Assembly (NCBI GenBank): GCA_017882585.1
Contig: JADGPF010000071.1
Coordinates: forward strand, 1 to 64,000
Reading direction: 5' to 3'
DNA: 64,000 nt
From: Thermoleophilia bacterium
Lineage (GTDB): Bacteria; Actinomycetota; Thermoleophilia; Miltoncostaeales; Miltoncostaeaceae
In this document: positions 15,360 through 24,341 of the stretch, in pieces
Layout: each line of letters starts with the position of its first letter
How positions within the stretch are numbered: position 1 is the first letter of the stretch
Notes under the pieces: model-generated
The model's input: the letters and a program-made list of their open reading frames with translations, nothing else
Told to the model about the DNA's origin: nothing
Databases searched by the model: none
Program-made: the position numbers and the translations under genes

Positions 15360-17282
15360 GTGGAAGTCGTTCAGGTCTCCAAGAGCTTCGGCGCGCGTCG
15401 CGTCCTGCACGAGGTCTCGTTCCGGATCGCCCCCGGCGACCGCTTGGCGGTGGTCGGGCGCAACGGCGAGGGTAAGACCACGCTGCTGCGGATTATCGCC
15501 GGCCAACTCGCCGCCGATGCCGGCCGGGTCAGCCTGCCGAAAGGCGCCCGGCTCGCGCTGCACGACCAGCGCCCGCCGCTTGAGGTCGCCGGGCGCACGC
15601 TGGAGCAGTACGTCGCCGAGGGCATGGCCGATGCGATCGCCGCCGAAGCCGAGCTGGCGGACCTCGAGGCACGCATGGCCGGCGGGGACCACGGGCCCCA
15701 GGTGCTCGCCGCCTACGAGCGTGCGCATGCGACGCTGGAGCATGCCGGCGGGTACCACTGGCGCGCCTGGATGATGCGGGTTACACGGGGGTTGGGGATC
15801 CCGGACGCACGCCTTGCCGACCCATTGGTGGTGTTCTCTGGCGGCGAGCTGACCCGGGCGTCGCTGGCACGTGCCCTGGTCGCCCGTCCGGACATCCTGT
15901 TGCTCGACGAGCCCACCAACCACCTGGACGTACAGAGCACCGAATGGCTTGAGGACGCGATTGCGGAGATGGGCTGCGCGGTCGTGCTGGTCTCGCACGA
16001 CCGCTACTTCCTGGAGTCGATCGCCACGGGCGTGCTTGAGCTCGACCAGGGCCGCAGCAAGCTGTGGCCGTTCGGGTACTCGCGGTTCCGCAAGGAGCGC
16101 GCGCTCGCCCTCGAGACCCAGGCAAAGGAAGCCGAGCGCACGGCCGCCGAGATCGCCCGCCTGGAACGGTTCGTGGAACGCTGGAGCGCCGGAACGCGCT
16201 CGCGCCAGGCAACGTCCCGGCGCAAGCGGCTCGCGCGCATCGCTCGGCCCGAGATCAATCGCTCCGCCAAGTCCCTCGCGTTCGGCTTCCCACCGGTGGC
16301 CGCCAGCGGACGGGTCGTGCTCGAGGCGCACGGGGTGAGCGTCGCCGTCGGCGAGCGGACGTTGATACGCAACGCCGACATAGTCATCGAGCGGGGTGAG
16401 CGGGTGGCGGTCGTCGGTCCCAACGGCGCCGGCAAGACGACGCTGCTGGAGACGCTCATCGGCCTACGGCCGCCCTCGTCCGGACGGGTCGGCATTGGTC
16501 ACAAGGTCGATCTCGCCTATTACTCCCAGCACGACCAGGACCTGCGCGGAGACCGCACGATCGTCGACACAATCCTGGCCGAGACCGCGCTGACGCGCAC
16601 GCAGGCGCGCACGCTGTTGGGCGCGTTTCTGTTTCCCGGCGAGCTCGCCGATCGGCGCGTGGCCGACCTGTCGGGCGGCGAGCGGCGGCGGCTGCAGCTC
16701 GCATTGCTGGTGGCACGTGGCAGCAACCTGCTCGTATTCGACGAGCCCACCAACCATCTCGATGCCGAAAGCCGCGAGGCGCTCGAGGACGCCCTCGACG
16801 CCTACGCCGGCACGATCGTGCTCGTGTCCCACGATCGCGCGCTGATCGACGCCGTGGCGACTCGGACCCTGGCGATCGAGGATGGCTCGCTGATCGCCCG
16901 GGACGGCGGGTGGGCCGATCTCCTGCAAGCTCGCGCGGACGCCCGTGCCGCCGCCAGCCCGCCGGCACGCGGGAACGACCGGCCGCAGTCGAAGCCCAAG
17001 AAATCCGCGCCCCAGGCGACGGTCGCTCGGCCGCGGGCAGCCGATGCTCCGCGCGCAACCGGCGCCAAGGGCAGTGCGGGCCGACGCGTCCGTCAACTCG
17101 AGACGAAGATCCACCGGCTCGAGGCCGAGTTGGAATCGGTGAACACCCAGCTATTGGATCCGGACGTCGCACAGGACCACGTCCGCTCGGGCGAACTTGG
17201 CGCGCAGTATCGCAAGCTCGAGGAGGACATCTCCTGGGCGCTGGCTGAATGGGAAGACGCGGCCGAGGCCGCGGGCGTCTAG
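15360..17282 (+). CDS. ABC-F family ATPase with C-terminal coiled coil
   Basis: The protein has two ABC domains in one chain and no membrane domain, as in ribosome-associated ABC-F proteins that rescue or protect stalled ribosomes. Domain 1 has Walker A GRNGEGKTTL, signature SGGELTRASLARAL and Walker B LLLDEPTNHLD; domain 2 has GPNGAGKTTL, LSGGERRRLQLA and LVFDEPTNHLD. The interdomain linker is basic (RQATSRRKRLARIARPEI), fitting contact with rRNA/tRNA. The C-terminal 100 residues hold a basic Ala/Pro stretch and a coiled coil (VRQLETKIHRLEAELESVNTQL), as in Uup-type members. I chose GTG 15360 because the first beta strand (VEVVQVSKSFG) starts there; a TTG at 15327 is also in frame. Confidence 0.9.
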   Translation: MEVVQVSKSFGARRVLHEVSFRIAPGDRLAVVGRNGEGKTTLLRIIAGQLAADAGRVSLPKGARLALHDQRPPLEVAGRTLEQYVAEGMADAIAAEAELADLEARMAGGDHGPQVLAAYERAHATLEHAGGYHWRAWMMRVTRGLGIPDARLADPLVVFSGGELTRASLARALVARPDILLLDEPTNHLDVQSTEWLEDAIAEMGCAVVLVSHDRYFLESIATGVLELDQGRSKLWPFGYSRFRKERALALETQAKEAERTAAEIARLERFVERWSAGTRSRQATSRRKRLARIARPEINRSAKSLAFGFPPVAASGRVVLEAHGVSVAVGERTLIRNADIVIERGERVAVVGPNGAGKTTLLETLIGLRPPSSGRVGIGHKVDLAYYSQHDQDLRGDRTIVDTILAETALTRTQARTLLGAFLFPGELADRRVADLSGGERRRLQLALLVARGSNLLVFDEPTNHLDAESREALEDALDAYAGTIVLVSHDRALIDAVATRTLAIEDGSLIARDGGWADLLQARADARAAASPPARGNDRPQSKPKKSAPQATVARPRAADAPRATGAKGSAGRRVRQLETKIHRLEAELESVNTQLLDPDVAQDHVRSGELGAQYRKLEEDISWALAEWEDAAEAAGV

Positions 17283-17304
17283 CGCCGCGGCCTGGCCGTG
17301 GGGC

Positions 17305-17622
17305 CTACACCACGCCCTTGTCGGGATCACCGGCGGGCACTGCCCGGAATGTTTCGACCCGCGGCGGGCCGACCAGATCGCCGGCGAGGGCCGACAGCCC
17401 GAGCACCCATGGCTGGGCGGCGTGGGCAGCAAGGGCCTCCGTGGAGGCCCAGCGCTCGACGAACACGAGCGTCTCGGGGTCGTCGATTCCCCGATGAAGC
17501 GCGTACAGCAGGCAGCCGTCCTCATTGTGGGTGGGGGCGACCGCCGCTTGGAGGCCGGCCGCGACGCTGTCGCCCCTGCCCGGTCTGGTGGTGAAGGTGG
17601 CCACGACGATCACTTCGGACAC
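17305..17622 (-). CDS. Antibiotic biosynthesis monooxygenase (ABM) domain protein
   Basis: This 105-residue protein is a single ABM dimeric alpha/beta-barrel domain: EVIVVATFTTRPGRGDSVAAGL at the start, then HNEDGCLLYALHRGIDDPETLVFVERWAS with the family's Glu-Trp strand end, and AAHAAQPWVLGLSALAGDL. Related proteins include cofactor-free monooxygenases and the quinol monooxygenase YgiN; some have no known substrate. The GTG at 17622 has an AGGGGG site six bases upstream; an ATG five codons earlier is an alternative. It is alone and convergent with the ABC-F gene. Confidence 0.8.
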   Translation of the reverse strand: MSEVIVVATFTTRPGRGDSVAAGLQAAVAPTHNEDGCLLYALHRGIDDPETLVFVERWASTEALAAHAAQPWVLGLSALAGDLVGPPRVETFRAVPAGDPDKGVV

Positions 17623-17719
17623 GGCGGTCCCCCTCATCGGCGGGCGACGGCGTCGCCCGCACTGACCCCATGGAGTCTGACAGGGGCCGAGGCCCGGCGC
17701 AGCGAGGGCGGCGGCGCCC

Positions 17720-19165
17720 GTGCCGCGGCTGATACAACCCAAATGCGTGACTGTGATCAACGTCCTCAAAGACGGGATCTGGAACGCCGTGTTGATGGCT
17801 TACGCCGTGTGGTGGGCCCTCGTCTTCGGGTTCGCGATCTCTGCGGTCGTCCAGGCCTGGGTGCCACGGGGGTCGGTCGAGCGCGCGATGGGCGCCGAGG
17901 GCTGGGGTGCGATCGGGCGGGCAACCGGCCTTGGGGCGGCCTCGTCGTCGTGCTCCTATGCGGCGATCGCGATCGGCAAGTCCCTGTTTCAGAAGGGGGC
18001 CTCGGCGATTTCGGCGCTGGCGTTCCAGTTCGCCTCCACGAACTTGGTCTGGGAACTCGGGCTCGTGCTGTGGACGCTGGTCGGGTGGCAGTTCGCCGTC
18101 GGGGAGTTCGTGGGCGGGCTGATCATGATCGTCTTGATGGCCGTCACGTTTCGCGTGTTCGTCTCGCCACGGCTGGAGGACTACGCTCGCCGTCACGCCC
18201 AGGCGGCCGACAGCGGGCACCAGCACCAATCGGCCGAGTCCGAACACTCGCGGTGGCGCTCGCGCCTGCGATCGGTCGAGGCCTGGTCGGACGTCGCCCT
18301 AAATTTCCGCGGCGACGTGCAGATGCTCTACCGGGAGATCGGCATCGGCTTCCTGTTGGCCGGGTTCATCGGTCTGCTCGGAAACGGCTTCTTCGAGGCA
18401 CTGTTTCTCCAGTCTGCGCCCGCGCCGATCCGCGTCATCGAAAACGTGCTGATCGGCCCGCTGATCGCAGTCGCGTCATTCGTGTGCTCGGTGGGCAACG
18501 TGCCGCTGGCGGCGGTCCTCTGGTCCGGGGGCCTCTCGTTTGCGGGTGTGATGGCATTCATCTTCGCGGACCTCATCGTGCTGCCGATCCTGGCCATCTA
18601 CCGTAAGTACTACGGCCTGAAGTTCGCCGTCCGAATCACCGCGCTTATGTACGCGACGATGGTCGTCGCGGGGTTGCTCGTGGCGGGGCTGTTCGCATCG
18701 GTCGGCGCACTGCCGACGACGCGTCCGAGCCGGTCGGACCTGTTCGGGTCCGTCCGTCTCGACTACACGCTCGTGCTCAACATCATCGGCGTGGTGATTT
18801 TTCTCGCCCTGTTCGGCCTGACCATGCGTCGTGGGGTCAAGGATCCGGTGTGCGGCATGACGGTTGATCGCTCGAGAGCGCTGCGCGCCGAGATCGATGG
18901 CACCACCTACTACTTCTGCTCGGAGACCTGCCGCACCACGTTTACCAACGAGGGTGGGCACTCGGGCCACGGCGACCGCACGCGGCACGCGCACTCCGCC
19001 CAGACCGCGATCGACCCGGTGTGCGAGATGCGCGTCGATCCCGCGACGGCATTCTCGGCCGACGTCGATGGGATCACGTACTACTTCTGCGCCGAATACT
19101 GCCGCGAGCTGTTCGTCGGTAACCCGGCGGTGTTCGTCGCCAAAACGCCCCGGGACGGCGACTGA
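17720..19165 (+). CDS. ArsP/DUF318-type permease with two C-terminal YHS domains
   Basis: The 481-residue protein begins with a permease of about eight to ten helices. It has the family's GLGAASSSCSYAAIAIGKSLFQKGAS signature at about 72-97 and FVCSVGNVPLAAVLWSGGLSF near 255, both typical of the ArsP/PF03773 group that exports organoarsenicals or other toxic species. A His-rich loop (HAQAADSGHQHQSAESEHS) lies between helix groups. After the last helix come two YHS metal-binding domains: DPVCGMTVD...YYFCSETC and DPVCEMRVD...YYFCAEYC, separated by a second His-rich stretch. YHS domains bind heavy metals in copper and mercury systems. The fusion suggests metal delivery to the pore. Other GTG starts at 17747 and 17753 fit equally well. 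Confidence 0.82.
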   Translation: MPRLIQPKCVTVINVLKDGIWNAVLMAYAVWWALVFGFAISAVVQAWVPRGSVERAMGAEGWGAIGRATGLGAASSSCSYAAIAIGKSLFQKGASAISALAFQFASTNLVWELGLVLWTLVGWQFAVGEFVGGLIMIVLMAVTFRVFVSPRLEDYARRHAQAADSGHQHQSAESEHSRWRSRLRSVEAWSDVALNFRGDVQMLYREIGIGFLLAGFIGLLGNGFFEALFLQSAPAPIRVIENVLIGPLIAVASFVCSVGNVPLAAVLWSGGLSFAGVMAFIFADLIVLPILAIYRKYYGLKFAVRITALMYATMVVAGLLVAGLFASVGALPTTRPSRSDLFGSVRLDYTLVLNIIGVVIFLALFGLTMRRGVKDPVCGMTVDRSRALRAEIDGTTYYFCSETCRTTFTNEGGHSGHGDRTRHAHSAQTAIDPVCEMRVDPATAFSADVDGITYYFCAEYCRELFVGNPAVFVAKTPRDGD

Positions 19166-19200
19166 CACCGACAGGCAGGCCTGGGCCCGGGACGGAACCG

Positions 19201-20040
19201 CTAGGCGACCTGGTCACCGGCCGTGGTGGTCTCGGCGATCACCGCATTGGGGGGCTGCGCTTGCGCCGTGTGGGCCTCGCGGGTCAGGAAGCTCACTAGG
19301 TCGGTAACCGCGCTCATCAAGGGCGCGGGGAAGACGATCGTCGAGTTCTTGTCCACCGAGATCTCGACGAGCGTCTGCAGATTGCGCAGCTGCAGGGCGA
19401 TCGGATGCTGCATCATGATGTCGGACGCGTGAGCGAGCTCTGCGGCCGCCAGGGCCTCACCGTTGGCGCTGATGATCTTCGCCCGCTTCTCGCGCTCGGC
19501 CTCGGCCTCTTTGGCCATTGCCCGCTTCATCTCAACGGGCAGCTGGATGTTCTTGAGCTCGACGAGGGTCACGATCACGCCCCATGGCTCGGTCTGCACG
19601 TCCAGGATGTCGCGAATGTGTTTGTTGAGATCTTCGGTGCTGGTCAGGGCATCATCGAGACTGTGCTGGCCGATCACCGCCCGAAGGGTCGCCTGGGCGA
19701 TGTAGCCGATGGCCGACTCCACGTCCTCGATCGCAAGGACGGCCTGCACCGGATCGACCACCCGGTAGTAGGCGACTGCGGAGACGTCGACGGTGACATT
19801 GTCACGGGTGATGATCTCCTGCGATTGGATCGGCATCGTGACGATCCGTAGCGACACGCGGTGGATGCGATCGACGAACGGGACAATGAAAATCAGCCCG
19901 GGCCCGCGGGCCCCCTCGACGAGCTTGCCGAGTCGCAGCTGCACGCCGCGCTCGTATTGCTTGAAGACGCGGACCGCCATCGCCAAGTAAACGACGACCA
20001 GAATGACCACCACAACGACGGCACTGATCACGCCGCTCAT
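19201..20040 (-). CDS. SPFH/Band 7 slipin family protein
   Basis: The 279-residue protein has one N-terminal membrane helix (ISAVVVVVILVVVYLAMAVRVF) followed by a Band 7 domain. Typical slipin patterns are QYERGVQLRLGKLVEGARGPGLIFIVPFVD, the IVTMPIQSQEIITRDNVTVDVSAVAYYRVVDP core, ATLRAVIGQHSLDDAL, and KEAEAEREKRAKIISANGEALAAAEL, which forms the coiled coil. Such proteins organise membrane microdomains. The usual NfeD partner is not next to it: the upstream neighbour is the PilT-like gene on the same strand, 112 bases away. Confidence 0.9.
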   Translation of the reverse strand: MSGVISAVVVVVILVVVYLAMAVRVFKQYERGVQLRLGKLVEGARGPGLIFIVPFVDRIHRVSLRIVTMPIQSQEIITRDNVTVDVSAVAYYRVVDPVQAVLAIEDVESAIGYIAQATLRAVIGQHSLDDALTSTEDLNKHIRDILDVQTEPWGVIVTLVELKNIQLPVEMKRAMAKEAEAEREKRAKIISANGEALAAAELAHASDIMMQHPIALQLRNLQTLVEISVDKNSTIVFPAPLMSAVTDLVSFLTREAHTAQAQPPNAVIAETTTAGDQVA

Positions 20041-20152
20041 ATGTTCCTCCCCGCGCGGGGCTCGTGCATGCCCGGCGCCCGATTCGTCGCGACGCGAGCG
20101 CCAACCACGCCGCCTGAGTCGAGATTAGTCCTCCGGGCGACCGGGCGCCGGG

Positions 20153-21244
20153 TCAGCGCGGTGCAGTGGGGCTGACCTCGTGCCGCGCGATGCGCCCGTT
20201 GCGCCGCACGTCGGCGGCCGCGGCGGTATCGGCCATCTCAAGGTCGACGAGGCGTGAGAGCGCCTGCTCGACGGTCTGCATGCCGGCCTCGCCCGCGCGC
20301 ATGAGCTCGAGCAGCAGCTCCGGCGGGTCGGCGCTGGCGATTGCGCTGCGAACCTGCGGGGTCCCGCGGATGATCTCCGCCGCCGGGTTTCGGGTCGTGC
20401 CATCCGGCGCTCGCACCAGCCGCATGCCGAGGCCCGCCTGCAGCGTTGCCGCGAGGGACTGCCGGGCGACGCCCTGTCGGTGGACCGGAAAGAAGCTCAC
20501 GATCCGCGAGAGCGCATCGCAGATGTCGTTCGTGGTGAGGCCCGCGATCACCAGCGCTCCCGATTCCGCGGCCTGCAAGGCACCCTCCGCGGTGGCGAGC
20601 TCGCCGAGGTGGCCGATGACGACGACGTCGGCGTCTTGGCGCAGGATCGACGCCAATGCATCCGCTGCGGAAGGCGTGTCGAGTCCGACCTCGCGCTGAT
20701 CGATCGACGACAGGTTGTCGGCATGGAGGGCTTCGATCGGGTCTTCGATCGTCACGATGGACCGCGTTTGGGTGCGGTTCACGTGGTCGACCATGGCGGC
20801 CATCGTGGTCGTCGTCCCGGATGACGCCGGGCCGCACACGAGAATCAGGCCGGACTCGAGCTCGGCCAGCTCGGCCACGATCGGGGGCAGGTTGAGTTCG
20901 GCCAGTGCCCGCACGCCGTACGGGACGACCCGCATCACGATCGAGATCGACCCACGCTGCCGGAACGCGTTGATCCGGAAGCGTCCGACCTCGCGTCGCG
21001 TGAAGGCGAAGTCGACCTCGCCACGCCGCTCGAATTCGATCTGCTTGGCGGCATTGGGAAGGCTGGCCATCATCAGCGCCAGAATGGCCTCGGTCTGGTC
21101 CGGGGTCAGTGCCGGTGCGTCGAGGTGCTCGAGATGGCGGTTGACGCGCACCAGGGGAGGAGAAGGGACCTTGAGCCGCACGTCGCTCGCGCCGCGCGCG
21201 ACGGCCGCACGTACGACGTGTTCCAGGAGCTCGGCGGGGTCCAT
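20153..21244 (-). CDS. PilT-like secretion ATPase homologue lacking catalytic residues
   Basis: The 363-residue protein aligns along its length with twitching ATPases: N-terminal DVRLKVPSPPLVRVNR, then the ATPase core with IEDPIEALHADN, DQREVGLDT and a C-terminal RNPAAEIIRGTPQVRSAI tail. Key residues are changed. Walker A reads GPASSGTTTT (138-147), with Thr144 where the essential Lys should be. The Walker B region reads DADVVVIGHLGEL (205-217), with His212 for the usual Glu and no RD pair. The His-box THLHT equivalent reads AGLTTND. ATP hydrolysis is therefore doubtful. The ATG at 21244 was chosen since the frame is open far upstream but only through the opposite-strand operon. It is divergent from the Rsb-type operon with 93 bases between; no pilus genes are nearby. 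Confidence 0.85.
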   Translation of the reverse strand: MDPAELLEHVVRAAVARGASDVRLKVPSPPLVRVNRHLEHLDAPALTPDQTEAILALMMASLPNAAKQIEFERRGEVDFAFTRREVGRFRINAFRQRGSISIVMRVVPYGVRALAELNLPPIVAELAELESGLILVCGPASSGTTTTMAAMVDHVNRTQTRSIVTIEDPIEALHADNLSSIDQREVGLDTPSAADALASILRQDADVVVIGHLGELATAEGALQAAESGALVIAGLTTNDICDALSRIVSFFPVHRQGVARQSLAATLQAGLGMRLVRAPDGTTRNPAAEIIRGTPQVRSAIASADPPELLLELMRAGEAGMQTVEQALSRLVDLEMADTAAAADVRRNGRIARHEVSPTAPR

Positions 21245-21337
21245 GAGGGTGGTATCGGCGCGGGTGCGCCGGGCTTGATCGATCAGGCGGCGCCCCAGTG
21301 CTTGAGGGCCCCCGTGTGACGACCGATAGAAAGTCCC

Positions 21338-22432
21338 ATGAACCCCGCAACTCTTCCGCCGATTCTCATCGTCGACGATGGCGCACTCACCCGCGCATGG
21401 GTCGAGCACGTCATCGACCACGGCGGGTGGCGCGCCGTGTCCGTCGTCGCCGCCGCCGCCGCAGATGCCGCGCACGAGTACGGCCCTGACGCGATCGTGG
21501 TCACCGAGCGTGGACTGCCCGATGGTGGGTGCGTCCTGGCACGCCGACTGCGGGCCGCGGGCGTGGGCGCCGGCATCCTGATCATCGGCGACCCCGACGA
21601 TCTGGAACTCGAGGCCGACGCGATGGACGCCGGCACCGACGGCGTGCTGCGCTGGCCGTGCGGGATTCCGGAGCTGTGCGACGCGCTGCGCACGACGGCC
21701 GGCGTCGGCGCCGGGCGCAGGCTTCAGCATGAACGCGCGACACACCTGGACGGCGAGATGCGTGCCGCGGCGATGATCCAGTCGGCGTTGCTGCCCGAGC
21801 GTCCCGCGCTTCCGGACGGCTGGGCCCTGCAGAGTGCCTTCCTGCCGGCCCAGGACGTCGGCGGTGACATGGTGGATTTCGTCACCGACGATCCCGCCAG
21901 GCTCGCGATCGTGCTCGCGGACGTGTCGGGCAAGGGTGTGGGCGCGGCGCTGCTGGCCGCGATGGCCCAGACGGCGATCCGGGGCGCGCTCTTGCGCGGC
22001 GCGAACCCTGCCGAAGCACTCTCCGATGCGAACGCCCTGCTGTTGGAGACGCTGGACCGTAGCGGACGCTTTCTGACCGGCTTCGTGGCAAGCATCGATC
22101 TGGACTCGGGCGAGCTCGTCTACGCCGATGCGGGTCACGGGCATGTCGCGCTCCACGATGCGGCCGGCGGTTGGATGCCGATCACGGCGGGCGGGTTGCC
22201 GCTTGGCCTGGTCGCGGGCGCCGACTACCCCCTGGGCCACGCACGGTGTGCTCGCGGCGGCCTGCTGGCCGCGTACAGCGATGGCCTGGTAGAGGGCTCG
22301 GACCTCGATCCGTCCGTGGTGCGCGAACGCCTGCTGGGCGCGCTTGCGGACGGAATCACCGCCGCGCAGCTGGTCGCCGAGGCGCCGGCCGACGACGATC
22401 GGACCCTGGTCGTGCTTGGCAGGGACCGGTGA
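21338..22432 (+). CDS. PP2C-type SpoIIE phosphatase with degenerate receiver domain
   Basis: This 364-residue protein resembles RsbU-like phosphatases that dephosphorylate STAS proteins. Residues 1-125 form a receiver-like domain with the acidic pair Asp13-Asp14 (ILIVDDG), but Glu57 replaces the phospho-accepting Asp (VVTERGLPDGG), and the conserved Lys near the end is missing (VLRWP for LTKP). Residues about 140-364 form the SpoIIE domain: MIQSALLPERPALP, the metal site GGDMVDF, LADVSGKGVGAALLAA, then YSDGLVEG and a final DDDRTLVVL. It starts an operon with overlapping junctions: its stop overlaps the next GTG. Because the receiver cannot be phosphorylated normally, it may act constitutively or bind a partner. 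Confidence 0.85.
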   Translation: MNPATLPPILIVDDGALTRAWVEHVIDHGGWRAVSVVAAAAADAAHEYGPDAIVVTERGLPDGGCVLARRLRAAGVGAGILIIGDPDDLELEADAMDAGTDGVLRWPCGIPELCDALRTTAGVGAGRRLQHERATHLDGEMRAAAMIQSALLPERPALPDGWALQSAFLPAQDVGGDMVDFVTDDPARLAIVLADVSGKGVGAALLAAMAQTAIRGALLRGANPAEALSDANALLLETLDRSGRFLTGFVASIDLDSGELVYADAGHGHVALHDAAGGWMPITAGGLPLGLVAGADYPLGHARCARGGLLAAYSDGLVEGSDLDPSVVRERLLGALADGITAAQLVAEAPADDDRTLVVLGRDR

Positions 22433-22824
22433 GGCGCCACGTCTCGCTCGAGCTGGCTGCCGATCCCGCCGGCGTCGATGAGGCCGCCCGTCGGGTCGTC
22501 GCGCTGCTCGATCGCGTCGCGCCTGACGTAGCGTTTGCCTGCGAGCTGGCCGTGGCAGAGGCGTGCGCAAACATCGCCCGCCACGGGTTCGCCGGCACGG
22601 CCGGGCGCATGCGGGTGGTGGCTCGTGCCAGCGACGCCCGTCTTGCGGTCGCGATCTGCGACCGGGCGCCGGTCTTCGCCGGGTCGGCACCACCGATGCC
22701 GCCCGCCGAGGCCGAGGGCGGCCGTGGCCTGCCGCTTCTGGCCGCGTGCATGGACAGGGTGCGGTGGTTCCGCACCGATGGAGAGAACCGCCTCTTGATG
22801 GCCCGTCGACTGGATGTCTGCTGA
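22429..22824 (+). CDS. RsbW-like anti-sigma factor kinase (HATPase_c_2)
   Basis: The 131-residue protein is one GHKL ATPase domain. The N box is visible as CELAVAEACANIARHGF at about 38-54. The G2 box reads GGRGLPLLAACMDRVRW at about 101-117. The G1 box is degenerate: ICDRAPVF where DxGxG(F) is usual. Such kinases phosphorylate an STAS antagonist and can bind a sigma factor. It starts at a GTG overlapping the phosphatase stop by four bases and ends one base into the next ATG. A matching STAS protein lies two genes on. No sigma factor gene is in the operon. Confidence 0.83.
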   Translation: MRRHVSLELAADPAGVDEAARRVVALLDRVAPDVAFACELAVAEACANIARHGFAGTAGRMRVVARASDARLAVAICDRAPVFAGSAPPMPPAEAEGGRGLPLLAACMDRVRWFRTDGENRLLMARRLDVC

Positions 22825-24341
22825 TGAAGAACGTCACCGTGATTGACACCTCCCCGCGCGCACCCCGTTCGGCGCGGCCTCGGCTCCGGAGCATTTCTGT
22901 TGAGGCGTCCGTGCCGTCGCTACTCGCCGCGCTCGGGCAGGGTGACACGCCGCTCGGGGCCGTGTTGCGGCAGACCGGCGAGCTCAGTGGCATGCCGTCG
23001 GTCGTATTCTGGAAGCCCGACGGGCGCAGGCTCCAGCTTGCGTACCGCCACGGGGACGACCTGCTTCCGCCCGAGGGCAACGGGATGCGCTTGCTCGGCG
23101 GCAGCGACCAGGACGACGTGGGCACACAAGGCATTCCGTTGATGATCACCGCAAGTGCGGCAGCGCAGGCGCATGTGATGACCATCAACGGCAGTTGGTT
23201 CGCGGCCATCGGGGCGGGTGGCGGCCTGCTGGCCCTCGGGCCGTTTGGCGAGCGTGAGCTTGGCCGCCGGGACCGGCGGGAACTCATCGCCCTGGCAGCG
23301 CTTTGTGACGCGCCACTGCGCCAGGCCCTACGGATCGGCGAACTGACCGATCAGGTACGTGCGCTGACGCGCGAGGCTGATCTGCACCGCCGCTCGCTCG
23401 GATCGGCAACCGACGAGGTTACCTCGCTCGGCCTGCTGCTCGAGCTCGCCGTCAGTACCTCGGGCTCAATCGGTGGGTTTGTGGCCGTTCGGGAGGGGGA
23501 TGCGCTGCGGATTGCCGCCGAGCGCGGTGCCCCCGTCGGCTTTGTGGCGCTGGATCTGACACCGGGACACGGCGTGCTGTCGGCGGTGCCCGGCGTGCCG
23601 GGGGTCCTGTTCGTCGACGGCTACGAGGCACTATTGGATCTAGGCATCGGTGGTCTCGTGGCGGTCGGCGGACCGCAGGACGCAGCCGACCCGCAGATCG
23701 TGATGGGCCTGTTCTCGGACGCGGACGGCGTCCTCGAACCCGATTGCGCGCCGATGCTGAGCACGCTGGTCGACGTCGCGGCGATCGTGATGACCAGTGC
23801 GGAGGTGGCCCGGGGCACCGCCGCACGGCATCTGGCGGCCCTTGAGGCGCTGTGTCGAGCCCTCGATGCCCGCACGCACGCGACCAAGCACCATCACGCG
23901 CGCGTTGCTCAGAGCGCGGCGGCGATCGCCGTCGGACTGGGGCTCCCGGCCGAGCGCGTCGCGCTGGTCACCCAGGCAGCGCGGATCCACGACGTGGGCC
24001 TGATCGCGGCGACGAGCGACGCCGCGATCGCCGCCGAGTTCGCACACCCGGCGGTCGGCGCCGACATGGCCGCGTTGGTTCCCGGGGCCGCCGAGCTCGC
24101 CCCGATTATCCGTGCCCATCACGAGTGGTGGGACGGGTTCGGCTTCCCGAACGGCCTGCTCGGGGAGGCCATCCCCATCGAGGCCCGAGTGCTGGCCGCG
24201 GCCGAATTCTCCGTCGAGACCTGCCAGGCCGACCCGTCGCTCGACGCCGCCGCTCTCGTCGGCGAGATCCAGTCGCGTTCCGGTGGCCAGCTCGACCCCG
24301 CATGTGCTCAGCAACTCATCGACATCATTCAGGAGCCGTAA
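22824..24341 (+). CDS. GAF-like sensor with C-terminal HD-GYP domain
   Basis: The 505-residue protein has about 330 N-terminal residues that read as two GAF-like sensor regions separated by a coiled helix (LTDQVRALTREADLHRRSLGSATDEV). The C-terminal 160 residues are an HD-GYP domain, a family that degrades cyclic di-GMP. Visible motifs are HHHARVAQSAAAIAVGLGLP, ARIHDVGLIA (near 385), AHPAVGADM, and HHEWWDGFGFPNGL. The GYP motif is GFP here, and the Lys of HDIGK is replaced by Leu; metal ligands otherwise appear kept. Starting ATG overlaps the preceding TGA. Its presence inside a Rsb/exopolysaccharide operon suggests that it tunes output through cyclic di-GMP, which remains to be shown. Confidence 0.85.
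   Translation: MKNVTVIDTSPRAPRSARPRLRSISVEASVPSLLAALGQGDTPLGAVLRQTGELSGMPSVVFWKPDGRRLQLAYRHGDDLLPPEGNGMRLLGGSDQDDVGTQGIPLMITASAAAQAHVMTINGSWFAAIGAGGGLLALGPFGERELGRRDRRELIALAALCDAPLRQALRIGELTDQVRALTREADLHRRSLGSATDEVTSLGLLLELAVSTSGSIGGFVAVREGDALRIAAERGAPVGFVALDLTPGHGVLSAVPGVPGVLFVDGYEALLDLGIGGLVAVGGPQDAADPQIVMGLFSDADGVLEPDCAPMLSTLVDVAAIVMTSAEVARGTAARHLAALEALCRALDARTHATKHHHARVAQSAAAIAVGLGLPAERVALVTQAARIHDVGLIAATSDAAIAAEFAHPAVGADMAALVPGAAELAPIIRAHHEWWDGFGFPNGLLGEAIPIEARVLAAAEFSVETCQADPSLDAAALVGEIQSRSGGQLDPACAQQLIDIIQEP

Noticed and set aside
21245-23287. Open extension of the PilT-like frame for 680 codons upstream of its ATG
   Set aside because: It runs antisense to the phosphatase, kinase and HD-GYP genes and has no family similarity; the true start is at 21244.
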